A stretch of 64,000 nucleotides of DNA from Christensenellaceae bacterium (GTDB lineage: Bacteria; Bacillota; Clostridia; Christensenellales; CAG-138), in the NCBI GenBank assembly GCA_031261085.1, contig JAISKB010000024.1, positions 22,247-86,246 on the forward strand, in the 5' to 3' direction. This document shows positions 1 to 9,860 of this stretch, piece after piece. The position numbers and the translations under genes were made by a program. The notes beneath the pieces were generated by a model, which was not told the origin of the DNA, made no database searches, and saw only the letters and a list, made by a program, of their open reading frames with translations. Numbering within the stretch: position 1 is the first letter of the stretch; each line of letters starts with the position of its first letter.

Positions 1-1430
1 CGCTTGAGTGTAAAGCGAAAGCTGGTGCCGCTCCCCAATTGGCTGTCTACCGTGATGTTTTGCCCGTGCGCATCCACGATGCGCTTTACGATGCTCAAAC
101 CCAGGCCTGTCCCGCTCTGCGCGCCCGGCGTATGCGCCTTTTCGGCCTTGTAAAACCGGTCGAATAAATAGGGTATGTCCTCTTTGGCGATGCCCTGCCC
201 GCTATCGGTCACGGTAACGGCGGCCGTACGCCTATCCGCCGCAATGGTCGAAATCGAAAGGCTGCCCTCTTCGGCGGTGAATTTTAGGGCGTTGTCGATG
301 AGGTTGCGCACCACCTGCGCAATCTGTCCCACATCTGCTTCAACATAGCAGTATGGGTCCAATAAGTCAAGCGCAATTTGTATTTTTTTCGCATCGATGC
401 GCGCTTCGAACGTGAGCAGCGTGCGGGCGATCAGCTCATTGACGTCGAACACCTCCGGCGTGAACACGTTTTGGCCGGATTCGATGCGCGCCAAATCCAG
501 CAGGCCGTTCACCATGCCGGTCATGCGCCGGTTTTCGTTTATCACGATTTCAAGATACTTGGGCGTTTCCTCCGCCGAAATGGTGCCATCCTGCATGGCC
601 TCCAAAAAACCGCGCATCGAGGTGAGCGGCGAGCGCAGCTCATGCGATACGTTGGCCACAAAGCTGCGGCGCGCCTGCTCCAGCGTGTTCAGCTCATCGG
701 CCATGATGTTGAAGCTCTTGCTCAGCTGGCCCACCTCATCGGCGCCGCCATCGGGTATGCGCAGCCCAAACTCGCCCTTCGAAAAGCGCATCACGGTGCT
801 GCTCATATTGGTGATGGGCTTGGTGATGCGCCCCGTGAGGTAGCTTACCGCCATAAACGCCAGCACCACCGCGATGCAGCCATACAGCAGCACATCCATC
901 CACACCTGGCGGATGGAGGCGTTGATGCGGCTCATATCGGTATGCAAAAACAGCGCCGCCACGCGCGTATCGCCATCGGATATGGCGGTGGATAGCGAGA
1001 TGACGGGTATGTTCGCCTGGCCGCTGAGCATGTTTTTGTATATGCCGCCCGCATCGGCGCCGCTTAGCAGGCGTGCCGCCGCCGCTTCAATATCCAGCTC
1101 CGGCGCCCCGTTCCATTTGGCCTGATCCTCGGCATCGATAAATACGCGCTTGCCATATTTATCGTCGGCAAAGCGCAGCACAATCAGCGCGTCGTATTGG
1201 CGGGCAATGGTAAGCAGCTCCCGCTCGGCCACGGGGCGCTTATCGTCATCCATATACCGGTTGCGCACCGTATCGGCAATCTCCGCCGCCTCGCGCTGCA
1301 GTTCGCCCTCTTTTTCGCTCACATATTGCTGTTGAAACATACTGCCCACCGTCACGCCCAGCAGCGCAAGCAAACCCAGCGTAACGGACAGATAGGTTAT
1401 CAGCATACGGGAGAACAGTGTTTTCATCAT
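1..1430 (-). CDS. Sensor histidine kinase (HAMP/HisKA/HATPase), C-terminus cut by window edge
   Basis: Not in the ORF track because it runs off the window. Reverse-complement translation gives MMKTLFSRMLITYLSVTLGLLALLGVTVG... (TM), ...SFVANVSHELRSPLTSMRGFLE... (H-box), ...GTGLGLSIVKRIVDAHGQNI (G-box). Sits directly upstream of a response regulator on the same strand. Confidence 0.93.
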   Translation of the reverse strand, partial: MMKTLFSRMLITYLSVTLGLLALLGVTVGSMFQQQYVSEKEGELQREAAEIADTVRNRYMDDDKRPVAERELLTIARQYDALIVLRFADDKYGKRVFIDAEDQAKWNGAPELDIEAAAARLLSGADAGGIYKNMLSGQANIPVISLSTAISDGDTRVAALFLHTDMSRINASIRQVWMDVLLYGCIAVVLAFMAVSYLTGRITKPITNMSSTVMRFSKGEFGLRIPDGGADEVGQLSKSFNIMADELNTLEQARRSFVANVSHELRSPLTSMRGFLEAMQDGTISAEETPKYLEIVINENRRMTGMVNGLLDLARIESGQNVFTPEVFDVNELIARTLLTFEARIDAKKIQIALDLLDPYCYVEADVGQIAQVVRNLIDNALKFTAEEGSLSISTIAADRRTAAVTVTDSGQGIAKEDIPYLFDRFYKAEKAHTPGAQSGTGLGLSIVKRIVDAHGQNITVDSQLGSGTSFRFTLK

Positions 1431-1445
1431 GCGGAAAGAATCCTT

Positions 1446-2126
1446 TTATTTGCAGGCTTCGAATTTATAGCCCACACCCCATACGGTTTTGATCTGCCAT
1501 GCATCGCGCTCGCCCAGCTTTTCGCGGATGCGCTTTACATGCACATCCACCGTGCGGGAATCGCCGAAGAAGTCGAAGCCCCACACCTGCTCCAAAAGCT
1601 GCTCGCGCGTGAACACCTTGCCTTCGCGCGCGGCCAAAAAGAACAGCAGCTCTATCTCTTTGGGTGGCATTTCGACCTGCTTGCCATCGAGTATGACGGA
1701 ATAATGGTCGAGCGACACGCTCAGCCCCTCAAAGGCGATGGCGCGCTCGCTTTCGGGCGCGGCGCTGCGCCGCAGCACCGCCTTTATGCGGGCCAGCAGC
1801 TCCTTGGCGTCAAACGGTTTTACGATGTAGTCATCCGCGCCCAAATCAAGGCCCTGCACCCGGTCGAGCGTATCGCCCTTGGCGGTAAGCATGATGACGG
1901 GCACGCCGCTTTCGGCGCGCAGCTTGGATAGCACCTCCCAGCCATCCAGGCCGGGCAGCATAACATCGAGCACCACCAGCGCGGGCTGTACCTTGCGGAA
2001 CAGCTGCAGCGCATCATCCCCGCGCTCGCCGCACGCCACGTTGTACCCTTCTTTGCGCAAATACATCTCTATAATCGCGAGTATATTGCGATCGTCGTCG
2101 ATAACCAGTATCGTGTTATTTTCCAT
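1446..2126 (-). CDS. OmpR/PhoB-family response regulator
   Basis: ORF 226 aa; ILVIDDDRNILAIIEMYL receiver start, VVLDVMLPGLDGW phospho-acceptor, C-terminal winged helix (TVDVHVKRIREKLG...VWGVGYKFE). Confidence 0.95.
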   Translation of the reverse strand: MENNTILVIDDDRNILAIIEMYLRKEGYNVACGERGDDALQLFRKVQPALVVLDVMLPGLDGWEVLSKLRAESGVPVIMLTAKGDTLDRVQGLDLGADDYIVKPFDAKELLARIKAVLRRSAAPESERAIAFEGLSVSLDHYSVILDGKQVEMPPKEIELLFFLAAREGKVFTREQLLEQVWGFDFFGDSRTVDVHVKRIREKLGERDAWQIKTVWGVGYKFEACK

Positions 2127-2128
2127 AT

Positions 2129-2614
2129 CTACAGCACCTCCGCTTTTTCGCCTCGTTGCCCGCCATAGGGCCGGAGAGATTCGGTTACCACCTGTATGCC
2201 GTTTTGCTTGAGCAGCGCGGCGGTCACGCCATCGCCGCCCCTTAGCGCGCCGCTAAAGCTGCCGTCGTAAATTTTGCCCGTGCCGCACGAGGGGCTGCGC
2301 GCCTTGAGTATGGCATAGCCTATGCCCTGCGCCTTGCAGATAGCCAACGCGGCATAGGCGCCCTGTATAAACCGCTCGCTCACATCCTGGCCGGCACGGT
2401 TTAAAACCTTGGCCCTGCCCGCCAAAACATCAGCGCCCTCGCCGCCTATGATTTCGCTGGGCTCGCGCGGGGTGGGCAGGCCGCCCAGGCATTCCGGGCA
2501 GATGCACACCGCTTCTCCCTGCCGCACCAGCTCCAAAACCGCGGCATTGGGCTTGCTGCCGCCATCATAGCGGCAGGCCTCCCCGGCCAGGCATTGCGAA
2601 ACCGCTATTTTCAT
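2129..2614 (-). CDS. DUF523-family protein
   Basis: MKIAVSQCLAGEACRYDGGSKPN...CICPECLGGLPTPREPSEI...KARSPSCGTGKIYDG is a typical DUF523 signature. Start chosen at MKIAVS rather than the upstream ATG. Confidence 0.85.
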   Translation of the reverse strand: MKIAVSQCLAGEACRYDGGSKPNAAVLELVRQGEAVCICPECLGGLPTPREPSEIIGGEGADVLAGRAKVLNRAGQDVSERFIQGAYAALAICKAQGIGYAILKARSPSCGTGKIYDGSFSGALRGGDGVTAALLKQNGIQVVTESLRPYGGQRGEKAEVL

Positions 2615-2691
2615 TTTATCATACCATCCTCCCCGGCGGCGAGTATGAACGCCATGTAAATTCTCCGCCATAAGACGGTGATTTATCGCGT

Positions 2692-5043
2692 TTATTTTTT
2701 TAAAGTGACCACCGTAACGCCGGCGTCCCCCTCACCATAGTTCCCTATGCGGAAGGTTCGTACGCGCTTATGATGCCGCAAATAATCCTGTATGCCGCTG
2801 CGCAGCGCCCCCGTGCCCTTGCCGTGCAGTATGCTGACCTCGCTTAAGCCGTGCATCGCCGCGTTGTCGAGGTAGCGATCCACCGCCAGCACGGCCTCAT
2901 CCACCAAAAGGCCCCGCACATCCAGCTGCAAGCCGGCCTGCTCGTTGGTTTCGAGCTGTATTTTGCCCAAGCCCTTTTGCGGCGTGTTATCCTGCGCCAA
3001 GCGCAAATCCGCAAGCGGCACCGTCAGCTTTACGATGCCGGCCTGCACCAAAACATCGCCCTTGGCATCCGGCTTCGTTAGCACACTCGCCTTTTGCTCC
3101 AGCGATACGATGCGCACCGTATCCCCCGGTGAGACGGTTTTGGGCGGGCTGCCCGCCGCGTGCTTTTTGGGGGCCGCCAGCTCCGCAAGGCCGGCTTCCT
3201 GCGCCCTAAGCGCATCCCGCGCGCGCTGAATCTCTCTATCCGCACTGCTTTGGCTTATGCCCTTGCTGCCGCGCAGCTCCTTGATGAGCTTTTCCGTTTC
3301 ATCGCGCGCGGCGGAAACGATTTTGCGCGCTTCCTCCCGCGCCTTGGCGCGCAGCCTATCCTGCTCGGCGCCGAGCTTTTCGCGCTCGGCATCCACCTCG
3401 CGGCGCAGCCTTTCGAGCTCCTGCCGCGCCCGCGCCGCCATATCCTTTTCCTCTTCGGCCAAGCGGCGCTGCGCCTGCGCGCCCGAAATGATATCCTCAA
3501 AGCGGATATCCTCATTTTTGAGGTACCCCTTTGCCGCCTCGATAAGATGCGGCTGCAGCCCCAGCCTGCTGGATATTTCGAACGCGTTGGATTTGCCCGG
3601 TATGCCTATGAACAGCCGGTAGGTGGGGCACAGCCTATCCACATCAAATTCCATCGATGCGTTTTCCATGCCCGCTTTGGTGAGCGCAAACGCCTTTATT
3701 TCGCTATAATGCGTGGTGGCCACCGTGCGCACGCCCCGCGCGTGCAGCTCCTCCAATATGCTCATGGCCAGCGCGGCGCCCTCTATGGGGTCGGTCCCCG
3801 CGCCCAGCTCATCGAGCAGCACCAGCGCGCCCGGGGTTGCCGCGGCCAATATCTCCACGATGTTGGTCATATGGCCCGAGAACGTCGAAAGGCTTTGCTC
3901 GATGCTCTGCTCATCGCCAATATCGGCATACACCGCGTCGAACACGCTCAGCTCGCTGCCCTCATCCGCCGGGATGAACATGCCGCTGTGCGCCATGAGC
4001 ACAAACAAGCCCACGGTTTTAAGCGTGACGGTTTTACCGCCGGTATTGGGCCCGGTGATGATGAGCGTGGTAAAATCGCGGCCCAGCCAAATATCTATGG
4101 GCTGCACGCGGTTGGCGGGTATGAGCGGATGCCGCCCGCGCAGTATGCGCACATAGCCCTCGTCGTTGAGCTTGGGCCGCACGGCGCGCATATCCTTGGC
4201 GAGCTTCGCCTTGGCGAACGCCAGGTCGATATCGCCCAATACCGCCAGCGCATGGTAGATATCCTCGCCATAGGGGGCGCACAGCGCGGTGAGCTCGGCG
4301 AGTATGCGCTCTATCTCCTCGGCCTCTTCGCCCAGCAGTTTTTTATATTCGTTGCCCAACTCCACCACCGCCGCCGGTTCGATAAACAGCGTCGCCCCGC
4401 TGCCGGATTGATCGTGCACCAGCCCCGGCACGTTTTGACGGTATTCCTGCTTGATGGGCAGCACGAAGCGGCCGCTGCGGATGGTGATGAGCGGCTCCTG
4501 CAAATATTTTTGGAACGAGGTGGATCGTATCATGGCGTCCAGGCGTTCCCGCACCTTTTCGTTGGTGAGCCGCATACTGCGGCGGATGCGGGACAGCGCG
4601 GGGGACGCACCGTCGAATATCTCCTCCTCGCCGATGATACAGCGGGCAATCTCCTCCTCGATGCTGCGGTGCGTAGGCAAATACGCGGCCATATTTTGGA
4701 GCAAATCGCAGTTTTCTTGCGCCTCTACCGCCTCTTTGCACAGCCGCGCCGCGCGCAGGCAGCGGCTTACGCCCAGCAGCTCCCCGGGGGTTAGGTACAG
4801 CGCCGCGTGCATGCGCTTAAGGCAAACGCGCATATCGGGGAAATCATCCACCGGGGCATGCCCCGTGCGCAGGTAAATCCCCTCCGCCTCGGCGGTACAC
4901 GCCAGCTGCCGCCGCACGCCATCGGCCTGCGCGCAAGGCTCGATTGCCTCCGCCAATTCGCGGCCCACGCAACAGCCGGCCCGCTCGGCAAGCATCGCCC
5001 TAATTTTATCGTATTCCAGCGTTTTAAGCACTCTATCCTGCAT
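2692..5043 (-). CDS. mutS2: Endonuclease MutS2
   Basis: 783 aa; ITGPNTGGKTVTLKTVGL Walker A, DIGDEQSIEQSLSTFSGHM, LLDELGAGTDPIEGAALA, C-terminal Smr domain (LDVRGLLVDEAV...ILHGKGTGALR). Confidence 0.96.
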   Translation of the reverse strand: MQDRVLKTLEYDKIRAMLAERAGCCVGRELAEAIEPCAQADGVRRQLACTAEAEGIYLRTGHAPVDDFPDMRVCLKRMHAALYLTPGELLGVSRCLRAARLCKEAVEAQENCDLLQNMAAYLPTHRSIEEEIARCIIGEEEIFDGASPALSRIRRSMRLTNEKVRERLDAMIRSTSFQKYLQEPLITIRSGRFVLPIKQEYRQNVPGLVHDQSGSGATLFIEPAAVVELGNEYKKLLGEEAEEIERILAELTALCAPYGEDIYHALAVLGDIDLAFAKAKLAKDMRAVRPKLNDEGYVRILRGRHPLIPANRVQPIDIWLGRDFTTLIITGPNTGGKTVTLKTVGLFVLMAHSGMFIPADEGSELSVFDAVYADIGDEQSIEQSLSTFSGHMTNIVEILAAATPGALVLLDELGAGTDPIEGAALAMSILEELHARGVRTVATTHYSEIKAFALTKAGMENASMEFDVDRLCPTYRLFIGIPGKSNAFEISSRLGLQPHLIEAAKGYLKNEDIRFEDIISGAQAQRRLAEEEKDMAARARQELERLRREVDAEREKLGAEQDRLRAKAREEARKIVSAARDETEKLIKELRGSKGISQSSADREIQRARDALRAQEAGLAELAAPKKHAAGSPPKTVSPGDTVRIVSLEQKASVLTKPDAKGDVLVQAGIVKLTVPLADLRLAQDNTPQKGLGKIQLETNEQAGLQLDVRGLLVDEAVLAVDRYLDNAAMHGLSEVSILHGKGTGALRSGIQDYLRHHKRVRTFRIGNYGEGDAGVTVVTLKK

Positions 5044-5064
5044 ACTGCTACCCTATCGTATGTA

Positions 5065-7149
5065 TTAAATGACCGTGCGGTTCCAGTGCCCGCGCGTAAA
5101 ATTCTGCGGCGGGGCCACCGTTTCGCCCCCGCGCGCCAGTACCGCCGCGCGCACCCGCCCCGTTACCTGCGCGGGCGTTTCATCGTAAAAGGCCAGCTGC
5201 AAGCCCTCGGGCGGCGGGAGCTCGCCCACCAGGTCGAGTATATCGGTGGGCAGGCAATTGAGCATGCGCACCAGACAGCCGCCGTTTTGGCGTATGCCGC
5301 TGAGCGGAAACGCGCGCCCCGCCTCATCGTAGAGTATACCCTCGCCCTCGCACCCCTTGCAGCCCCGGCTCTCCTTTAAAGGGCAATGCAGCAGCTGCAT
5401 AAGCTGCGCGCGGCCATATACGCTTACCGCCGCGCCCTGTGCCGCCAGTATATCACGCATTTGCGGTTTTGTCAGTTCCAACGATAGCGTTACGCGGGTA
5501 AATCCCCTATCCTGCAGCGCGCGCAGGGCGGCCGTGTTCAGCACGTTCATCTGCGTGCCCGCAATGCGCAGCTCCAGCCCCTGCAGCCACGCCAGCTGGC
5601 CGATGTTGGCCGCGATGCCGCCATCCACCAGGCCAAGGGCCGCAATATCCCGCAGGCGTTCGCATTCCCCCGCGTGCATGGCCGCCGCCGGCAAGGATAT
5701 GAGCAGCTTCGCGCGCCGCCGAATATCTTGCAAGGCCTGCCACTCCCGCGCATCATACCGCCAAGGCTCCAGCGCGATTTCATCGGCCCCGGCTTGGGCC
5801 GCCGCGTAGGCCTGCGTCGCACAGCGCACGATTGCCGTGACGCGCGGCTTGCCCGCTTCGCCCGGCCCACGCGGCTTTGGCGCACTATAGGTTGGCGCGG
5901 CCGCGACGGCACGCCGCACGCAAAGCGCTTGCAGCAAGGCCTCTGTCGCCTGCCGCCGCAGCTCGTTAAGGGCGCGCAGGGGCAAAAAGGCATACGCATC
6001 CACATCGGCTTCCACCTTCCGCGCAAAAAACGGCGTATCCCCCAGCTTTTGCACCTGCTCGGCATAGCGCGCCGCCTGCTGCGGCTTTTGCGCCACTTCG
6101 GGCACCTCGCCCTGTGCGGTAACCGCCGCATCGCCCAGCGCCATGGTAAGCGTGGCGGGCTGGTTTTGCCGCACGCAAAGCCGCAAATCCACAGGCTGCT
6201 TGCGCGCTTCCTGCGCATAGGTTTGCGCCGCGGCCCTGCACAGCGCCGCGGGCGGCTCCGCGCCGGCCACGCAGCCGGTAACGCCGTCATCGCCATAAAA
6301 GTACCCGGTGCGGCCCTCGCCCCGGTTGAACATCGCCAGCATATCCCGTTTTAGCGCGCGCCGCTCCTCTAAAGAGGCGCCATCGAGCGCGCGGCGGTAG
6401 GCGTGCGTAACCACCGCCACATATTCGGCCCGCTTCATGCGCCCCTCGATCTTGAGCCAATCTACGCCCGCCTGCGCCATATCATCGAGGCAGTCGAGCA
6501 TACAAAGGTCGCTCAGGCTTAAGCAATAATCACCCTGCCCCGGCAGCGCCTTCACGCAGGCGCGCTTGCGGCAGGGCTGGGCGCAAACGCCGCGGTTGCC
6601 GCTGCGCTCCCCCACCATGGAGGAATATAAGCACGCGCCCGAAACGCTCATGCACAGCGCCCCGTGCGCAAATGCTTCCAGCGCTATGGGCACCGCGTCG
6701 TGTATGGCGCGTATCCGCCCCAGGGGCAGCTCCCGCGCCAATACCGCGCATTGTAAGCCCATGCCCTCCGCCGCCCGCGCGCCCTCTATGCTGTGTATGC
6801 CCATCTGCGTGCTGGCATGCAACGGCAGCTCGGGCAGCTCGCGCCGCAGTATGTCGGCCAAGCCCCAATCCTGCACGATGGCGGCATCCGCCCCGGCGCG
6901 GCACAAAAACGCCGCAAAGCCGCGCGCCTCGGGGAGCTCTCTATCGGTAAGCAGCGTGTTGAGCGCGATGAAAGCGCGCACGCCCCGCGCATGGCAATAA
7001 TCTATCGCGGCCTGTATCTCTTCCTCGCTAAAATTAGCGGCGTTACGCCGCGCGTTAAACGCGCCGCCGCCAAAGTATACGCCATCCGCCCCGTTTTGCA
7101 CGGCGGCGATAAGGCTTTGCATGTTGCCCGCAGGGGATAAAAGCTGCAT
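5065..7149 (-). CDS. U32 family peptidase (DUF3656-containing type)
   Basis: 694 aa; MQLLSPAGNMQSLIAAVQNGADGVYFGGGAFNAR, SGACLYSSMVGERSGNRGVCAQPCRK, DWLKIEGRMKRAEYVA. Confidence 0.94.
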   Translation of the reverse strand: MQLLSPAGNMQSLIAAVQNGADGVYFGGGAFNARRNAANFSEEEIQAAIDYCHARGVRAFIALNTLLTDRELPEARGFAAFLCRAGADAAIVQDWGLADILRRELPELPLHASTQMGIHSIEGARAAEGMGLQCAVLARELPLGRIRAIHDAVPIALEAFAHGALCMSVSGACLYSSMVGERSGNRGVCAQPCRKRACVKALPGQGDYCLSLSDLCMLDCLDDMAQAGVDWLKIEGRMKRAEYVAVVTHAYRRALDGASLEERRALKRDMLAMFNRGEGRTGYFYGDDGVTGCVAGAEPPAALCRAAAQTYAQEARKQPVDLRLCVRQNQPATLTMALGDAAVTAQGEVPEVAQKPQQAARYAEQVQKLGDTPFFARKVEADVDAYAFLPLRALNELRRQATEALLQALCVRRAVAAAPTYSAPKPRGPGEAGKPRVTAIVRCATQAYAAAQAGADEIALEPWRYDAREWQALQDIRRRAKLLISLPAAAMHAGECERLRDIAALGLVDGGIAANIGQLAWLQGLELRIAGTQMNVLNTAALRALQDRGFTRVTLSLELTKPQMRDILAAQGAAVSVYGRAQLMQLLHCPLKESRGCKGCEGEGILYDEAGRAFPLSGIRQNGGCLVRMLNCLPTDILDLVGELPPPEGLQLAFYDETPAQVTGRVRAAVLARGGETVAPPQNFTRGHWNRTVI

Positions 7150-7167
7150 GTGGCCTCCTAAAGCTGC

Positions 7168-7202
7168 TAAAAAGCGGCCCGGGGAAACGTCCCTGAGCCG
7201 CT
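7168..7202 (-). terminator. Rho-independent terminator downstream of zapA
   Basis: Minus strand AGCGGC-T-CAGGGA-CGTT-TCCCCG-G-GCCGCT followed by TTTTTAG. Confidence 0.7.
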
Positions 7203-7218
7203 ATAACGCACAGCGGGG

Positions 7219-7554
7219 TTATTTGTTGGGGATGGGCTGCTTGCTCTCTTGCTGGGTTTCGAATGGGCGTTTGACCGGGGTGACCATGCGCGGCATCTCC
7301 CGCAGTTGGGAAATGCGGGAATCCAGCGCGTCATAATCCTCCCGCAGCTTATGCAGCTCATCAGAGATATTGAGCGCCGCCAGCAACGCGCAGTTACCCG
7401 TGCTCAGGGTGGGGTAAGCGCGCTGCAATTCATCTATTTTCGTGTTTACATATTCGGCGATGCGGCATATATAGGCTTCGTTTTCTTCTGCCGACAGGCG
7501 AAATTCCTGCCCGCCAATATGCACCGTAACGTGTGTTTTTTCAGTCTGATCCAT
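7219..7554 (-). CDS. zapA: Cell division protein ZapA
   Basis: 111 aa; VTVHIGGQEFRLSAEENEAYICRIAEYVNTKIDEL...ALLAALNISDELHKLREDYDAL matches the ZapA pattern. Confidence 0.85.
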   Translation of the reverse strand: MDQTEKTHVTVHIGGQEFRLSAEENEAYICRIAEYVNTKIDELQRAYPTLSTGNCALLAALNISDELHKLREDYDALDSRISQLREMPRMVTPVKRPFETQQESKQPIPNK

Positions 7555-7679
7555 ATATCAGCAGCTCCCAAGCAATATATTGTATCGTTGTTGCCTAATT
7601 ATACAATAACTTGTGCCTGCTTGCAAGCACACATACCGCATATTTTAACATATTTGTGATAAAATACGCCTTTTTTCTA

Positions 7680-8330
7680 TTAATCTCGCAGCTGCGCCAC
7701 GACATGCAGCGTGCCTTCGCCGCCCTCCTGCATTTTATAGCAGGAAAAATCGATGCCGCTCGCCTTGCGCTCGCCCTTATCGCCGGTTTGCAGCGTGCGC
7801 TGCACAAGGTAGGCCATGCCATCCTTATCCGCCGCGGCCAGCGTCTCCTCAACATCCAGCGCGGACAGCAGCGCCGCCAATGCGGTTTGCCGCCACGCTT
7901 CCTCCGCCATATAGCGCGCCAAGCGCTGTTCATACAAGTCCATTTCGATGAGCGTGGCGTTTGGGGAAGGCTCCTTGGGCGCCTCCAAAAACGGCGTCAC
8001 CAGCACAAAGCCGCTCACGCCGCCTTGCCGCAGCGATAGCTGCAGGCGCGCGGGCTCTTCCCCTTCCCGCTTTAGCGCATACTCACTGCCCGGCAACTCG
8101 CTCTCGACAGCTTCCCATTGCGCGCGCAGGCCATAGCCCTGGGCGTTTTGCACGAATATATCCTCGGCGGGGTATATGCGCGCCGGCAGCGCGGGCGTTT
8201 CCTCCGCCGCCGCTTGCTTTGCGGGCAAGCCCTCCCGCAAAAGGTACAGCGCGGCGCAAAGCGCGATCATCACCGCGGTAAACAGCATGCCAAACAGCTT
8301 GTTTCTCTTCGCGTCGCCCTTGTTTCCCAT
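7680..8330 (-). CDS. Hypothetical single-TM protein
   Basis: 216 aa ORF with N-terminal TM; host-like composition, co-directional with rluD-like/lspA. Confidence 0.6.
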   Translation of the reverse strand: MGNKGDAKRNKLFGMLFTAVMIALCAALYLLREGLPAKQAAAEETPALPARIYPAEDIFVQNAQGYGLRAQWEAVESELPGSEYALKREGEEPARLQLSLRQGGVSGFVLVTPFLEAPKEPSPNATLIEMDLYEQRLARYMAEEAWRQTALAALLSALDVEETLAAADKDGMAYLVQRTLQTGDKGERKASGIDFSCYKMQEGGEGTLHVVAQLRD

Positions 8331-8333
8331 ACT

Positions 8334-9296
8334 TCACTCCCCAAAGCTCTGCCGCAAAAAGGCTTCAATATCGCCGGTGTACCCCGCCCGCTTGAGCGCG
8401 GATAGAAAATGCCCCGGCACCGGCGCGGCGAACGTCATCTCTTCGCCGGTGCGCGGGTGCCGCAGCGTTAGCCGCGCGGCGTGCAGCGCCTGACCCTTTA
8501 GCCCCAGCTTGGGCTTAGCCGGCCCATATACCGTATCCCCCGCCACGGGGTGACCCAAGCTCGCCAAATGCACGCGGATTTGGTGTGTGCGGCCGGTTTC
8601 CAGCCGCGCCTCCACCAGCGTAAAATCGCCGTACCGCATAAGCACCCGCCAATGGGTGATGGCCGCGCGGCCGCCCGATGTGACGGCCATCTTTTTGCGG
8701 TCGAGCCTATGCCGCCCGATGGGCGCGTTCACGGTGCCTTCCTCCTGCTTTATGTTGCCCTCCACCAGGGCGAGATAGGTGCGCCGGGCCGTATGCGCTT
8801 TGAGCTGCGCGCTTAAGGATTGATGCGCCACGTCGTTTTTGGCCATCACGATAAGGCCGCTGGTGAGCTTGTCGATGCGGTGCACGATGCCCGGGCGCAT
8901 TTCGCCGCCTATACCCGAAAGGTCTTTTAAGTGATAGAGCGCGGCGTTCACCAGCGTGCCGCCCGCATTGCCTGCCGCCGGGTGCACAACCATGCCCTGC
9001 GGCTTATCGATAACCGCCATATCGGCATCTTCATATATAATGGAAAGTGGAATATCCTCGGGCGCAATATCCACCGGCGCGGGTGCCGGCAACGCGATGC
9101 ACACGCTATCGCCCAATTTGAGCTTATGATTGGCTTTGGCCGGCTGCCCATTCACCTGTACCGCCGCGCTTTCGATAACACGCTGCATCTGCGCCCGCGT
9201 TTGCCCGGCCGTGCGCGCGCAAAAAACATCCAGCCGCTCGCCGGCCAAATCGGCCGCGGCAAGTAACGGCTGCCCGGTTTGCGCATCGCAGGTCAC
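8334..9296 (-). CDS. RluA/RluD-family pseudouridine synthase
   Basis: 320 aa; S4-like N-terminus and GIVHRIDKLTSGLIVMAKND catalytic motif, ETGRTHQIRVHLASLGHPVAGDTVYG. Confidence 0.95.
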   Translation of the reverse strand: MTCDAQTGQPLLAAADLAGERLDVFCARTAGQTRAQMQRVIESAAVQVNGQPAKANHKLKLGDSVCIALPAPAPVDIAPEDIPLSIIYEDADMAVIDKPQGMVVHPAAGNAGGTLVNAALYHLKDLSGIGGEMRPGIVHRIDKLTSGLIVMAKNDVAHQSLSAQLKAHTARRTYLALVEGNIKQEEGTVNAPIGRHRLDRKKMAVTSGGRAAITHWRVLMRYGDFTLVEARLETGRTHQIRVHLASLGHPVAGDTVYGPAKPKLGLKGQALHAARLTLRHPRTGEEMTFAAPVPGHFLSALKRAGYTGDIEAFLRQSFGE

Positions 9297-9799
9297 GCGT
9301 TCTCCTCCGGGGGTTCTGGCGAGGGCTTGGGTTTATCCTCTAAATATACCTTGCCCCGCAAAAACAGCAGGTCGAGGAACAGCAATACGCTGCCCACGCT
9401 CACGGCGGCATCCGCCACGTTGAAGATGGCGAAGTCCACAAGTATGACATAGAACATATCCCGCACATAGCCCAGCACGGCGCGATCGATAAAATTGCCC
9501 AGCGCGCCGCCCAGTATAAGCGCCAAGGATACCTTCATGAGCAGATGCATCCGCTTGCGCTCGCGGCGCAAAAACCATATTATGCCGCCGCAGCACAGCA
9601 CCGTAATGATGAGAAAAAACCAGCGCGCGTTTTGCAGCATGCCGAACGCCGCGCCAAAGTTTTGCGCATAGGTAAGGTGAAACACGCCCTCCCACAGGGG
9701 GAATGTGTTGTTGGGCAGCTGCGCAAGCCAGCCTGCGGCCAGCGCCTTAACCGCCTGATCCGCAAGGACGACCGAACCCGCGATGATAAAAACCAACAT
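9293..9799 (-). CDS. lspA: Lipoprotein signal peptidase (SPase II)
   Basis: 168 aa; NFGAAFGMLQNARWFF, GGALGNFIDRAVLGYVRDMFYV...FAIFNVADAAVSVG. Overlaps the downstream rluA-family gene by 4 nt. Confidence 0.95.
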   Translation of the reverse strand: MLVFIIAGSVVLADQAVKALAAGWLAQLPNNTFPLWEGVFHLTYAQNFGAAFGMLQNARWFFLIITVLCCGGIIWFLRRERKRMHLLMKVSLALILGGALGNFIDRAVLGYVRDMFYVILVDFAIFNVADAAVSVGSVLLFLDLLFLRGKVYLEDKPKPSPEPPEENA

Positions 9800-9860
9800 A
9801 TTATCCCTCCGCTACCGCAAAACATTACAACCACTATGATATACGAAAGGGACAGGCGCG

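Noticed and set aside
378-1335. Plus-strand ORFs over the first 1.4 kb
   Set aside because: The minus strand encodes a complete histidine kinase frame running off the window edge, omitted from the ORF track.
3160-4794. 544-aa plus-strand ORF
   Set aside because: Antisense to mutS2, which has clear motifs; long shadow ORFs are expected in GC-rich genes.
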